Shown: positions 1-12,400, counted from the first letter of the stretch. The stretch is 64,000 nucleotides of DNA from Pegea sp. RAD2-039 (GCA_034620365.1 JAQGEQ010000003.1:1144644-1208643), one strand, 5' to 3'. Made by a program: numbers and translations. The notes: generated by a model not told the origin, from the letters alone.

Positions 1-557
1 CCAAACTTGTCTTAAGGACATATTCTCTGCTGACTCAGCAAAATATCTTTTTAATTTGTTTCTTAAAAGTTATAGATTAAGTAGGAGGAAACAAGGAACT
101 CTTGATCACGGAATCTTTAATCATAAAAGTCTTTAGGATCAAGTTTGTGTTTAAATGAAAACAGGACATCTAATAAAAGCTCTTTTCATCAAGTTTGATA
201 TTTTATATTAGATTGAAGTGGGCATATAGCTAACTCAAACGCGTAGCTTTTGTCATCAAAGATACCGCGCCATATTACGCCATCTATCGGACACGAAAAG
301 TCCCAACTATAGGTGAAGTCTTGAAGTTCAGAAGAAGGATATGTAAGTAAACCCAGATAGAAAACCTATAATTCATTGACTTCAATGTCACTTGTCTTTG
401 TTTACTGGGCCGTGTTATAAAACATCAAGAGATGGTTTTGTGCACGCTATCGACTATAATTAAACCTCATACGCAGGAAGGGAAGGAAAGGGCTGTTAAC
501 TTCCTTCCATTTACTACTCCGACCTACAAGACTCAGCCAAACAAAAATAAATCAAAT
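1..557. other. Region left of the PDE12-like gene, no gene found
   Basis: I read both strands for the missing PDE12 catalytic domain and found no exon resembling it. The stretch is somewhat less AT-rich than most intergenic DNA here, with a GC-richer patch near 240-300. No repeat matching the rest of the window was recognised. Confidence 0.4.
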
Positions 558-1784
558 TTACTCTCTCTTTGATGAAAGAAAATCTTGTAGTCCAGGTGTA
601 TACTGGTACAAACATTTAAGAGGTCCTTCTGTAACTTCCTTTTCTGTTACAGTTGTAACTATTTCAGCTTCTGATTTATCATCGGCTGGATGCTTCTCAT
701 TTCCAGGAAATACAGAAACTTTTAAATGATGCCCAATATCAGCCAAAGTTGGTTGATATATCTAAAAAAATATCCAGGATAAATTCTCTAATCACGTGAT
801 GAAATTTGTAACTAACAGTTTCTGTTCCTATTTGCTCCCACTTAAGGTGATCTTCTTCTGTAGAATCATCACATTCCATTTGATTGTCATCAATTTGTTT
901 GCTACGGAACCAGACAACTCTGTAAAATTTATAAAAATATAATTCAAGTGATAAAAATCAACTTGACTTTTCTTCAACTTTTATCATACTTAGAATGTTT
1001 CAACGTAGCATGGCTGAAAGACACCAAAGGATAAAGAGGTATGTCCACCATAGGACAACCAATAATATTCAACTTAGATACTTTTGGGCAGTTAAAGATA
1101 ACTTTAAAAGTTTTATCACGAAATGAAAGTAATGTAGCTTGTTGCCAAGCTTCCATACATAAAATATCATTTGCTATCTGAAGAAAGTTCAAGGGCAAAT
1201 CAATTTGAGTTTAAAAAGTTAAAAAAACTTTTATGATTGATAAAATTAACAAAACTTATAGCTAAAATTGAAATTATATCATTTATAATATCTATTTATA
1301 TCTTTTATAAAAAATCAGCTTTAATTATTAAAACAATAAAATTAGAATACAATTGAATTTGGAGAACCTCATCATTATATTTATCAACCAGTTTTGGAAT
1401 AACTTCTTTTTCATCTGAAGTAGTCAAAGTAGCATAAGGATCAAGTTTTGCTTTTTTTTTGTCTTGAGATTCCATTTTTATAATTGTTGCAGCCATTCTT
1501 TCCAAAGTTTTCTTTATAGCCTCATCACTACTTCTATTTAACTATAGTTAAATAAAAAGATACTTTATTAGAAGCAAAAAGATTCAATTAAGATAATCTT
1601 GATTAATAATTCATATAATTACGTTCTTCTTTTTCCCATTCAGCATGAATTCAATGTTCACCATTCCATCATTATCTTTGGTTCTTTGAATAAAAATTTT
1701 ATCCATTTTAATTTTATTTAACTTATTTTGTGATAATTTTGGAGACCAATACCTTGAAAAAGACCACAGATTTTTTAAAACCAT
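558..1784 (-). CDS. PDE12: 2',5'-phosphodiesterase 12-like protein, N-terminal part only
   Basis: PDE12 is a mitochondrial matrix nuclease that removes poly(A) from mitochondrial RNA and cleaves 2',5'-oligoadenylate. Five exons are read on the minus strand: 1623-1784, 1368-1541, 990-1177, 817-919 and 558-761, with consistent phases and GT-AG introns of 55-190 bases. The translation follows the family's N-terminal region: a basic start, an EVIPKLVDKY segment, a DILCMEAWQQA segment (family: DVLNVDAWQ), a WFR segment, and QPTLADIGHHLKV (family: PSNADIGLRLKL). The catalytic EEP nuclease domain, normally about 330 residues at the C-terminus, is absent. The last exon either ends at a stop (558-560) or splices out at a GT near 605, with the rest beyond the window. 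The start ATG at 1782-1784 follows a plausible leader for import. Identity rests on N-terminal similarity only. Confidence 0.72.
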
Positions 1785-2414
1785 TTTTTTTCTATAAGAA
1801 AAAAAGATTTTAACAGAACTAAAATAAACTTAAAAAATTATTTCAAAATATTTAATTGATTAACTTTTGATTTTAAAATTAAGAGATTTTAGTTAAATTT
1901 TTATCTTAAAATTTTATTTTTGGGAAAAGTAGTTTCTGAAATCTTACATAAAACTAGAAATTAAATTTTAATAATTTATTAAAATTTACCTTATTATAGA
2001 TTCTAAGGCTTATCTTAAATACTAGAAGTAATATACGAACATTTTTGACTTATTCATGACCAACATTAAACAATCCAAAAAATCCAAATACTAATAAAAA
2101 CTCGTCATTCAAGAAATCATAAATTCAAATTTATTTAATTAGTCTTCTACTTTTCATTCTAACAATAAAACCGAAGTGACATATATTTTTACAATGAATC
2201 AAATTAATAAATGAATTTTATAATAAATTTGATTTATTTAATAGATTCTTGTGCTTTTGATTATCTAGTGTAGCGTTTTCTTGATATTTTTACTATACCT
2301 GCCAAGTCTCAAACCTCAAGAAAGTTAGCTCCTGCAGTTTACCATTACAGTTTAAAAAATACAAAGACGTAATGGTAATCAAATACTATCTTCCAAAAGT
2401 TCGTTCATTGTAAA
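1785..2414. other. AT-rich intergenic stretch upstream of the PDE12-like gene
   Basis: Very AT-rich, with no coding region or repeat recognised. It should hold the promoter of the minus-strand PDE12-like gene, but no clear element can be named. Confidence 0.4.
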
Positions 2415-2800
2415 TTAATAAATGCGAAGGAGGGTGCTGAAGAGCACCTCTCGCTAACACACATTCTCACAAATAACATCTATTAAGTTAGAAATATAGA
2501 AAACAAAAGATGTAATACATGATATTTCGGTAGTCCTCAAAGCATATAACAGTGAAAAATTACATAGAATTGCAGTAATATTAAAAAAGTTTTAAAATAG
2601 CAGTATTAGCAATGTTATAACGGTTCAACTTCTGCTTGAACAACATGAGTGATTCTGACATGACAATATCTGTTGGCAGCTGGTTCCAAGTACTAATCCA
2701 AGTACTAAATGCGGTATGAGAAAAAAATCAGTCTGATTAATGTACCAGGTGATACTAATTGTGCGGCACCTGAAACTTATTAAAAGAGAATTCATGTAAA
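2415..2800 (-). mobile_element. 3' end of a LINE (family A), truncated copy
   Basis: Read on the minus strand, this is the degraded C-terminus of ORF2 plus the 3' untranslated region. The hallmark tail, read on the plus strand as AATGCGAAGGAGGGTGC followed by GAGCACCTCTCGCTAACAC, recurs near 4140, 8190, 8800 (inverted), 45780, 46025 and 52150 (inverted). The coding part carries frameshifts and a small internal duplication (AAGTACTAATCC, then AAGTACTAA near 2690-2710). Confidence 0.75.
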
Positions 2801-4109
2801 ATAAAAAGATTCCATTTGAATAAGTTTTTCACGTTATAGTTTGTATTTCATTGACTAATTCTTGTAAGTTGTGATAGAATTATCTTTAGTAAGTGATTTG
2901 TATATTACTTGTGATCGTCTCATATTTTTAGTTTGGTTACACTAGAAATTTTTCATGAAAGTAAAAACTGTGGTGAATCCGAATAAAAGTGGCAAGACCT
3001 TACGTTCAAGTATACGGAAAAATTCTCACAAACCAACTTCCTCAAAACAAGCTTACAATGGCAATTGCAAATCCTGCAAAAAAATTTGCTCTGGTGAAGA
3101 TCCGGCAACGGAATGTATTAAATGCCTTTCCAGGTTTCATCTCATCTGTAGTAATGTGAGCAAAAACATTTATGATATATTTGATAACAACCAGATGAAG
3201 CCAATGGGATTTAAATGGTTGTGCATTAAATGTAAATATCTGCCTCCTCTAATTCTAATTCAAACCTATCATTCGACATCAGCAAATCCATATCCTCAGA
3301 ATTGGCCAAATTTAAATCTGAAATTGTCAACGATTTCGCCACAATCAATAGCAAAACTGTCTAGTTTCTCTAAACCAATGGATAAACTGGATGCCTCTGC
3401 AAAAAACCTGTCACATGGGCCTCAGTGGTCGGTGATTCCGGTTCCGACAAAAACCCTAACATGGTACAGCTTCTTGCCAAAAAGGTCACCGACACACACA
3501 AAAAACTTACTTTGGACCGTGAAGACAGGGAAAACAATGTCATCATCTTTAATGTCTCTAAGATTGATAAAGATGATGACAGTAAGTTTTTTAATCAAAT
3601 GTGCTCTCAAAGCCTTGATTTTGTGGACGTTCCAAAGGTATCCATGACCAGACTTGTAGCTAATGGTTCAGATTATCAAAGGCCATTGAAAGTGTCCTTT
3701 CAGGAAAGTTGGGACAAACGCAAGTTTCTTGCCAAGCTGTATAAGCTAAGACCTGGAAAAAAAATTCGAGCGCATTAGAGTAGCACATGATATATATGAA
3801 GATGATCGCTTAGAAAGTAAGCGTCTTCTAAAAGAGGCGTAATACAGAAGTCAGAAGGAACAACCAATTGATTTCAAATACAAAGTTCGAGGTCCACCAT
3901 GGACCTTGAGAATTGTTAAGGTTTAAAAAAAAGTGGTAAATAACCACTGGACCCACATCTTCTTTTTCAAACTCTCTCCACACACACTTGTGAATACCAT
4001 CCTTCCAACCCAAGATATTAGTTTACAGGAGTCCATCATCAAATCTCACGAGCGTCAAAAAGACAATGCTTCTATTACATTAGGTATGTTCTTCAACGCA
4101 CAGTCGATT
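2801..4109 (+). mobile_element. Outer LINE (family A): 5' region, ORF1 and start of ORF2, decayed
   Basis: Plus-strand copy. ORF1 begins at ATG 2955 and encodes a PHD-type zinc finger (CKSCKKIC, then CIKC, H, and a final WLCIKCK near residue 90), followed by a frame change near 3240-3430 into a second open frame ending at 3778. PHD fingers in ORF1 are known from CR1/Jockey-type LINEs and are thought to act in RNP assembly or chromatin contact. ORF2 opens near 4085 with a NAQSI motif, the usual start of the endonuclease domain. There a second LINE copy interrupts it; reading resumes at 7042. The 5' boundary is uncertain and lies between 2801 and about 2900. Confidence 0.8.
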
Positions 4110-7035
4110 TTTTATTTATTTATTTATTTATTACAATAAATGTGAAGGAGGGTGCCTAAAAAGAGCACCTCTCGCTAACACACATTCTCACAAATTAGAT
4201 CTATTTGACGTGTAAACGAAAAAGCATATGACAATGAAGAATTGCACAGAATCATAGTATTGTAAAAGAGAAAAATTCACAGTTTAGAAATGGCAATGTT
4301 GGCGATATTATAACAATTCAGCTTTTTCTTGAACAGCATAAGTGATTTTGACATGACAATCTCTGATGGCAGATTGTTCCATGTACTGATTGTGCGGTAT
4401 GAGAAAAAACTTAATCTGGTTAACGTAGCTGGTGGAGTGGGCTTATTAAGATGTAATTTATGTCTTCTAAGTTGATATAACTTGAGGGAGGGACTAATGG
4501 AGAAAAAGTCATCAAACTGAAGATCAATTAGGTTGTGAATAATTTTAAAAATCAGAATAAGGTCGTATTTAATTCTTCGGATTTCCAAAGTATCTAGATT
4601 GAAGAAGCTGAGACGATGCTTATAACTCTCGTATTTGATATTAAGTTTCCTGCAAACCAATCTCGTAAATGTTGCCTGAACAGATTCGATTTTTCTGATA
4701 TCACCAACTTGATATGGCATCCATGCACTGATATTGTATTCAAGAATTGGGCGTATGTACAGTTTGAAAAGGTTGACGAAAAACCATGGATCTTTAGAAT
4801 TAAAAGTCTTTATGACGAGGTGGACAAGCTTGATAGATTTTCCAAAGATTCTGGAAACATAACTGTGCCATTTGAAGTCAGATGTCAGAGTAATGCCGAG
4901 GTCTATGACTGAGGATACTCGTTCAAGAATGGATCCATTGATGTAGTATTGGTTGCTAAAGTTGGCCGCTGGCTTACGGGAGAATGTTATAACTTCAGAC
5001 TTTGTTGGCTGGATTTTAAGTTGCCAATTCGCAGACCAGTTTTCTACAATGTTTAGTGCAGTTTGGAGTTTTGAGTGAGAACCAGATAATAGCTTGATGT
5101 CATCTGCATACACAAACACACTGACATTGTCTACTGTTATTAGTCTTCTGATGAGGTCTTCAATGAAAATCAAAAAGAGAAGTGGACCCAGAACGGAACC
5201 CTGAGGAACGCCGCTGGTGACTTTACTAGGAGTAGATAAAGATCTTTCTACACGGGTTCTTTGGGTTCTACCTGATAAGAAATCTTCAATCCATTTTAAG
5301 ATAGAGTTGCTGATTTTTATGTTTTTCAATACAGTAATGAGCTTGTTGTGTGGAACAGAATCAAACGCTTTAGCAAAATCAAGGTATATGATGTCACATG
5401 GAGTATTACTTTCGTAATGAGCTGTAAGCTCATTGAAAAAAGTGAGATGTTGAGTCAAAGAAGATCTTCGCTTAACAAAGCCATGCTGGGCATCAGATAT
5501 TAGATGATGCTCCGTCAAATGGCTAGTTATATGGTTGTGAATGATATGTTCTTGAGTTCTGCAGATAACCGAAGTCAGCGAAACTGGTCTGTAGTTAAGT
5601 GCAGTGTTTCTGGGACCCTTCTTATAAATTGGAGTAATAATAGCATTCTTCCAAATTTGTGGAAGTCTTCCCCGCTTAAGAGTCATGTTAAAGAGTAGCG
5701 ATAAGGGTAGCGCTAAAGAAGAAGTACTTTTTCTTAAAAACAAAGCTGGGATTTGATCTGGGGTGTTGGAAACTGTTGATTTTAGAGAAGAAATAGCCTT
5801 AGATACTATATCAACTGTTATGTCTAGATCTACCATCAGAGATATTTGAAAGGATATTGGAGTAGGAAATAGTAGGAGTATTGCCATCATCGGTTATAAA
5901 AACCTTTTCAAATTGTTTGTTTAGCAATTCAGCTTTATTCTTTGGTTCCATCACCAGCTGATTGGCGTTATCAAGCAAGGGAGGTAGATGAGATCTCGCC
6001 TTAAGCTTGTGATTAATGAAGCCAAAAAACGTTTTCTTGCTAGGTGAAGATAAGATTGCACTTTCTTTTCCTAAATAAAGGCTATAAACTGATTTCTTGT
6101 AGACTATAAGAAGATCTTTGTATAGAGGTTTGATGGAAGGATCTGCTTTAGTTTGTTTGTATAAGAGGTTTTTCAAATGCTGTAAATTCCTTAAATATCT
6201 TGGCAAGTGTGGTTTTTTGTTGACTCTATATAAAGGTATGAACTTTTTAATTGACTCATTAACAATGTTAGTAAACCTCGAGTAGATATCATTGATGTCT
6301 TCGGTAGAGTTGAAAACAGAAATCCAGTCAACACCTGATAAAAACTTGTTTATACTGTTATAATTTCCACGATAAAAGTTCCGTATGCTTGGAGTTTTAA
6401 CGTTCGTAGAAAAAGTTTGTTGGAGCTTGAATTCAATCATGTTGTGATCGCATGTCAGAGCAAAAGGTTCATTTTGATCAACGTAGATAACGTTATCAGG
6501 TTTTGATGTGATGAGAAGATCCAAAGTATTACCACTAACTTGGGTTGGAAAAGTAACCATTTGAGATCGATTATTGGCATCAAGGAAGTTTACAAAGACA
6601 TGACTCAGATTGGCTAAATTAGTTTTGTCTCCATTTAAATTAAACATTTTTCCATTGAATGCTAAATTTGGGTTATTCCAATCAATTCTACTAAAATTAA
6701 AATCCCCGAGAATATACATCTCAGGACAAACAAGGCTTTTCAGAACCTTCAATAAGGCCTTAATAGTAACCTCATCGTTAACTTTAGACGGTGGTAGGTA
6801 GGTACATATAAAGCGGGAAAACTTAGGCTTTGAGTAATGAAAATTGAAAGCAATAATCTCAAATCCTGGGCAATCAATGGTATTTATCTTAATTCTTGAA
6901 ATCATGGGTGCCAGTGATGTTTTATAGATTACATAAACACCGTCGCCTCTATCAAACAGTCTATCACAGCGCAAAGCACGAAAAAGATCACTGTCATCCA
7001 GAAAGGAGTCAGGATAAAAGGGTTTCAACCAAGTT
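4110..7035 (-). mobile_element. Inner LINE (family A), 5'-truncated, nested insertion
   Basis: A minus-strand copy running from the ORF2 endonuclease domain (7035) to a 3' tail of TTTATTTA repeats at 4110-4135. The endonuclease shows GDFNFSRIDW (about 6690-6710) and a CDHN motif (about 6445-6460). The reverse transcriptase shows LDFAKAFDSVPH, SGVPQGSVLGPLLF and the YADD catalytic box (about 5100-5112). Two open frames of 415 and 537 codons overlap at 5811-5890, so one frameshift near 5835 separates endonuclease from RT. Otherwise ORF2 is nearly intact, the youngest-looking copy here. The element lacks ORF1 and the first part of the endonuclease. TCGATT flanks it on both sides (4104-4109 and 7036-7041). 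Confidence 0.88.
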
Positions 7036-7596
7036 TCGATTATTAACAAAATTTTCAAATCGAAAGCTCCTTTGCATTCTCAAGATTTCACATTTGTTTT
7101 TATTGCTGAAACTTGGTTGAAACCGTTTTATTCTGATTCTTTTCTGGTTCACGATAATCGTTTTTACTTTTTGCGTTGTGATAGACTGTATGATAGAGGC
7201 GGCGGTGTTTGCGTAATTTACAAAACATCGCTTGAACCCATGATCTCCAGAATTCAGATCGATGCCATTAATTATCCAGGATTTGAGATTATCGCTTTTC
7301 CTTACTCAAAGTCCAAGTTTTCTCGTTTTATATGTACCTACCACCATCTAAAATTAATAGAGGTATTACTAATAAGCCTTTATTAAAGGTTTTAAAGAGT
7401 GTTGTGTGTCCTGAGTTATATATTTTTGTAATTTTAATTTTATTAAAATTAATTGGAATAACCCGAAATCAGCATTTATGGGAAGATCGGATAGCGATAA
7501 TACTACTTCAGCCATTATAAGGCATGCCTTTGTAAGCTTTCACGATGCCAATAACCTATTTCAGATGGTTAATTTTCCCACCCAAGTTAGCGGGTT
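7036..7596 (+). mobile_element. Outer LINE (family A), continuation of the ORF2 endonuclease
   Basis: Plus-strand continuation of the element broken at 4109. The first codons (IINKIF...) directly follow the NAQSI at 4095-4109 once the nested copy is removed. ETWLKPFY, RGGGVCVIYKTSL and FVSFHDANN match the endonuclease of the inner copy. Frameshifts near 7300, 7390 and 7480 make it non-functional. It stops abruptly in NFPTQVSG at about 7596, where the same family resumes in inverted orientation. Confidence 0.8.
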
Positions 7597-8161
7597 TGAT
7601 GTGAGAAGAAGATCCAAAGTATTACCACTAACTTGGGTCGGAAAAGTAACCATTGATTAACCTCACCGACCACTGAGGCCAATGTGACTGGTTTCAGTGT
7701 AGAGGCATTCAGTTCGTCCATTGATTTAGACAAACTAGAAACTTTCTCATCAATCTTGGCAACATCTTTGGCAATTTCCGATTTAAGTTTGACTAATTCA
7801 GCACATACAGATTTGCTGATGTCGGATAATAGGTTTTTGATTAGAATTAGATGAGGGAGCTGTTATGTCAATGGTTCTACATTTAATGCACAACCATCTA
7901 AATCCCATTTGCTTCGTTTGGTTGTTATCAAATATATTATAAATATTTTTGCTCACATCACTACAGGTGAGATGAAACCAGGAGAGGCATTTAATGCATT
8001 CTAATGCCGGATCTTCACCAGAGCAAATTTTATTGCAGGATTGGCAATCTTCTTTCGAGGAAGTTGGTTTATCAGGATTTTTCTTTACATTTGACGGTAA
8101 GGTCTTGCCACTTTTATGTGGGTCTACCATAGTTTTTATGAAAGATTTTTAGTGTGACCAA
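7597..8161 (-). mobile_element. LINE (family A) fragment: ORF1 5' part joined to an endonuclease piece
   Basis: On the minus strand, the ORF1 start lies near 8130 with the same PHD finger (CQSCNKIC, CIKC, WLCIKCR) in a 110-codon frame. Downstream, 7656-7797 matches the region after the finger in the copy at 3296-3430. At about 7655 the sequence jumps to a piece of endonuclease (7597-7655, equivalent to 6503-6562). The copy therefore has an internal deletion of ORF1's C-terminus and the endonuclease N-terminus. The 5' edge (TTGGTCACACT on the minus strand) matches 2932-2942 of the outer element. Confidence 0.75.
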
Positions 8162-8397
8162 CGAATATATATTTATTTTATCTATTACAATAAATACGAA
8201 GGAGGGTACCTGAAGAGACTACCTCTCGCTAACACACATTCTCACAGATAATATATATTTAGTCAAAAATATAGAAAGCAAAAGATGTAATTCATGGCAT
8301 TTCAGTAGTCCTCAAAGCATATTGCAATGAACAATTACATGGAATGTTAATAATATAAGAAAGAGAAAAAAATCGCAGTTTAGAAATGACAATGTTG
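8162..8397 (-). mobile_element. LINE (family A) 3' UTR fragment, inverted
   Basis: Minus-strand 3' untranslated region with the TATTTATTTTA tail at 8168-8180 and the hallmark tail motif at 8190-8240. It ends at about 8397, just inside the last codons of ORF2, where an oppositely oriented copy begins. Confidence 0.75.
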
Positions 8398-8825
8398 GAA
8401 ATCCTACGGATTGAATACGACTTAATTCTTATTTTTCAAATTATCAACAATTTAATTGACCTTCAGTTTGATGATTTCTTTTCCATTAGTCCTTCCCTCA
8501 AGTTATATCAGCTCAGACGACACACATTACATCTTAATAAGCCCATATCATCTGGTACATTGGTCAGAGCAAATTATTTCTCCTACCGCACAATTAGTAC
8601 TTGGAACCAGCTAACATCAGACATTCTCATGTCAGAATCACCTGCGTTGTTCAATAAGAAGTTGAACCGTTATAACACTTCCATTTCTAAATTGTGATTG
8701 CTTTCCCTCTTTTATATTATTAACATTCTATAACGTTCTATAACTTAATACATATTATTTGTGTGTTAGCGGGAGGTGCTCTCTTCAGGCACCCTCCTTC
8801 GCATTTATCGTAATAAATAATTAAA
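8386..8825 (+). mobile_element. LINE (family A) 3' end: ORF2 C-terminus plus 3' UTR
   Basis: Plus-strand, 5'-truncated copy. An open frame of about 100 codons (8386-8697) carries the family's C-terminal segments LILIFQIINNLIDLQFDDFF and YRTISTWNQL. It is followed by the 3' UTR, the hallmark tail (about 8762-8810) and a final AATAAATAATTAAA tract. The left edge abuts the inverted 3' UTR fragment. Confidence 0.8.
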
Positions 8826-9411
8826 TATTTTGCGCTTTTAGGTAAGATTTTTTATGTGGTTTCTATTGGAACATTACGTTTGAACTTTGTAGCTTACTAG
8901 CTGTTTGTCAAGTTAGAATTTATTGTGACTTATTTTAGTAAACAGCAAAATTACATCAGAATCAAAATAAACCCACTTTTCAACTTTCTACTCTAATTTC
9001 ATCAGATTCTGTGGATAAGTTAGATTTATATGAACAAATTCGTTCACAAAATCAATAAATCACAAATTCAACTATTTAAGTATTCATATAAAATCTCAAA
9101 AACAGTTTTGTATCTCTTTATTGCTCTTTATAAAAAACTAATTTAAAAAAATCGAAACAAATTTTGTTATTCTGCACAAATCATCCATAATCTATCTGTG
9201 CTGTGATTAATCACTGAAGAAAGATCACCTAATTATTTAGAAGCTCATGAAAACGACGTTATAGAAAAAAAAAGAAAAAAAGTAAACTTGAAACTTTCTA
9301 ACAAAAATAAATTAGTAGAAAGCAAACTTATCAAGATGAACAAATTTTAAAAAGTATTTCAAATTTGTTCTACTTCTTAAATGTAACAAAAACTGAAACA
9401 CAAAAAAATAT
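8826..9411. other. Intergenic stretch between LINE cluster and CCHCR1-like gene
   Basis: AT-rich with no coding region recognised. It contains the 3' flank of the minus-strand coiled-coil gene that ends at 9412. Confidence 0.4.
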
Positions 9412-12400
9412 TTAAAGAGATTTTTTGATCATTTCAGTATCATCAAAAACTTTTGTGCTTAAATCTGATACATCTTGAAGCAACTGATTAATATCAGGTG
9501 AAAAAGACTCTGTTATCTTTTGCTCTTTTAATTTTGATCTTTCTTGAAACTGTTCACATTCTAGTTGCTGTTGTGATGCCTGCAAAGAATTAAAAGATTG
9601 GAAAATATTGGAAAGTACATCTTAAGATTACCATCATCATAGTTTTCTCTTTTTCTAATTTGATCACTTTATCCAACAAACGAATCTTTTCATTATTTAA
9701 TTGTTCATAATCTTTTTCAAACTTTTCGATAAGATTATCTTCTTTTCGAACTGTGAGTCTGTTATAAGAATCATTTTTGATAAAAAGTTGATTTTCTTTT
9801 AAACCAAAAACCTTTGAAAGTTACGGATTTCTTGAGATAATTTTAAATTCGATTTCTTTATCATTTCTATTTCTATGTTTTTACTTTCTAGTTGATTTTC
9901 AAATTCAGTTTGAAGTTTTTCTTCAAGTAATTCCATATCTAGAAAATAAACAAAAATTTTAAATAAAAAATTCAAATAAATTTGTGAAACCAACTTTTTT
10001 TGGAGGTTTTTTTCAAATCTTCAAATGTATTTTTCAATAAAGATTGTTCTTCCTTTAAACTAAAATTTTCAATCTGAACATCTTGAAGAGAATCTTTCAT
10101 CATTTGACTTTTCTGCAAAAACAATAATTAAATTAAAACTAAAAAAAAACAAATATAATTCATATAAATTTAAAATAACTAAAATAGAGACTTTAGAAAT
10201 AAACCTTTTGACAATTTTCTAAGGTTGCTTCTAAGGTTTTAATTTGATTTCGTAAAGAAGTTTTGTTATCTAAAAGTTCATCTATTTTCAACGATTTTTC
10301 TTCAATCTCATTTTGAAGTAAGACTTGTTCAGTTTTCAACTGATGTATTTGATCTTCTAGAAAAGTTCTACAAAAATTCATCATATAAGAATTAGATTTT
10401 TTAAATTTTAAGTAAGAGGAAATTAGAAGTGAGAAAGTTGACAAGCAAATTATCACTCGCACAAATATCATCTTACAAATTCACTTTCTGTGAAGTTACC
10501 TCATTTGTTAAAGAAAATATTTGGATTATTTACAAGAAAATACTTTTTTAAACAGCTGATACGAGTCGTGATCAAGAATATCAATTTTAAAATCATAATT
10601 TTTAAGAAATTAAGTTAATAAATAGCCCAAATATACAAAAAACCTTTCTTCCAGCATTTCAATCTCCTTATTTTCGTTTGTGGAGTTTTGTTGTGTTACC
10701 TTCATCCTCCAATTAGCATATTTTTGTTTAATTACGTTTTGAACAGTAGAAAATCTGTTGAAAGTCAATCTAAATACAAACATTTGAAATTATCAGATGT
10801 TTACTGGTTAATAGCAAACGCGAGTCGTTGTTCTAGAAGAGATATCTGAGCTAATTTTGAATTGTAATCCTCAAACATCTGATCAGTTTTTTTCTTGACT
10901 TCATTAACATAAGAATCTGTTAAAAATTTTGTTTAAAAAAAAGTCAATTAAAATAATAAGGATAAAAATGCATTCACATAAATTGTTTATTTCTTTTTGA
11001 TCATTTTTATTTTGTTCAGTTTGCTGATATGCAGCTTCTAATTCGACCTCCTTCAATTGATACTTGGCTTGTTCATCAGTGATTCGATTTTTCAAAATTT
11101 CGTTTATATTTTTTTGTTCTGAAAAAAAAATTTTAAAGTTATTATTCTTCAAGAAAAAATATTTCGAAAAAAATCAAAAAGATTAAATATTTTACAAATC
11201 AAATCTCGAAAATTAATCTGTCATTAAATAAGATATATTTTTTCATTAAAAATTATGCAGCGGAAGAGATGGATTGATGCAGCTGCGTCTCAGGAGCTGC
11301 CAGAGCGACACTGAATACAGAGACAAACTGCCTACGAAGCACCAACTTCGACTTTAAAATTGGAGTTTTGCGTCTCCTAGAAATGTTGTCATATAACAGA
11401 CTAACAACGGCGTTCTACCCGGGTTTTTATGGACTTTTCCTTGTTGCAAAAAACCCTTGCTCGAACCTGCAACCTCAATCAGGCTTAGTGGGCGGATGTA
11501 GAGGGCGCCATTCGGAGCGATATCTTCCCAAATATCAATTATTAAGCATATTGAATTATACTAATAATTCAAACGAATATCATAATTCAAAATAATTTTT
11601 ATTATTTTTATATTAAGTTTTTTATATTATTGAAAAATTATGAAAGTACTAAAAAATCCTATAAAAGATGCATTTCAAAAATTCTACCATTTAAACGGTT
11701 TGTTATTTCATCTAATTCTTGTTTATTCTTATATTTCATTTCATGAGAGGAGATTTGTTGAGACTTGGATTGCATCATTACTTCAAAAACTTTTTGCCTC
11801 CATTTTGAAAGAAGTGCTTTTGTTTGGTCTTCACTAAAAAAATAAAATTTAAAATTTCAATTTCAGCATCTACAAACCAACTTGGCATTTTCCATTAAAG
11901 ACTGTTCTTGTATTTTTAAAATATCTGAAGTACATTCAAAACGAGTTTCCAACATTTGAAAAACTTTCTCTTTTTCAACAGCTTTCTTCTCCAATTCCTT
12001 AAAAGTTGCTCTTAATTACATAATCTTGATAATTGAACAAGTTTTCTGTAAATAATTTTTCTAAAAGTACAAACTTTAATTTTCGAATCCATTTCATTCT
12101 TTTCATCTTTCCATATTTTGTGATTTTCAAAATTTTTTTGATAATCACTAACTTTTATTTCTAAGATTTCTTTTTGTTTATTTGTTTCAACGAAATCTTT
12201 TTTCAAGCTCTGTATAAATCAATAAATAAGTTTTAAACTAAATAAAATAAAAACGATTTGATCAAACAAATTATTTCATTAATTACTTTCACTAAATTTT
12301 GTAAATATTCAAATTAAACATTTTATTTAGTAAATATTAGAAACCAAATTTTGTAAAAACTAAAAAATATATAGAAAATTTTAAACTAAATACTTTAATT

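Noticed and set aside
4616-4912. 98-codon plus-strand frame
   Set aside because: Antisense shadow of the LINE ORF2 C-terminal region.
11459-11467. tRNA gene
   Set aside because: Only a B-box-like motif is present; no cloverleaf arms or A box at proper spacing could be drawn.
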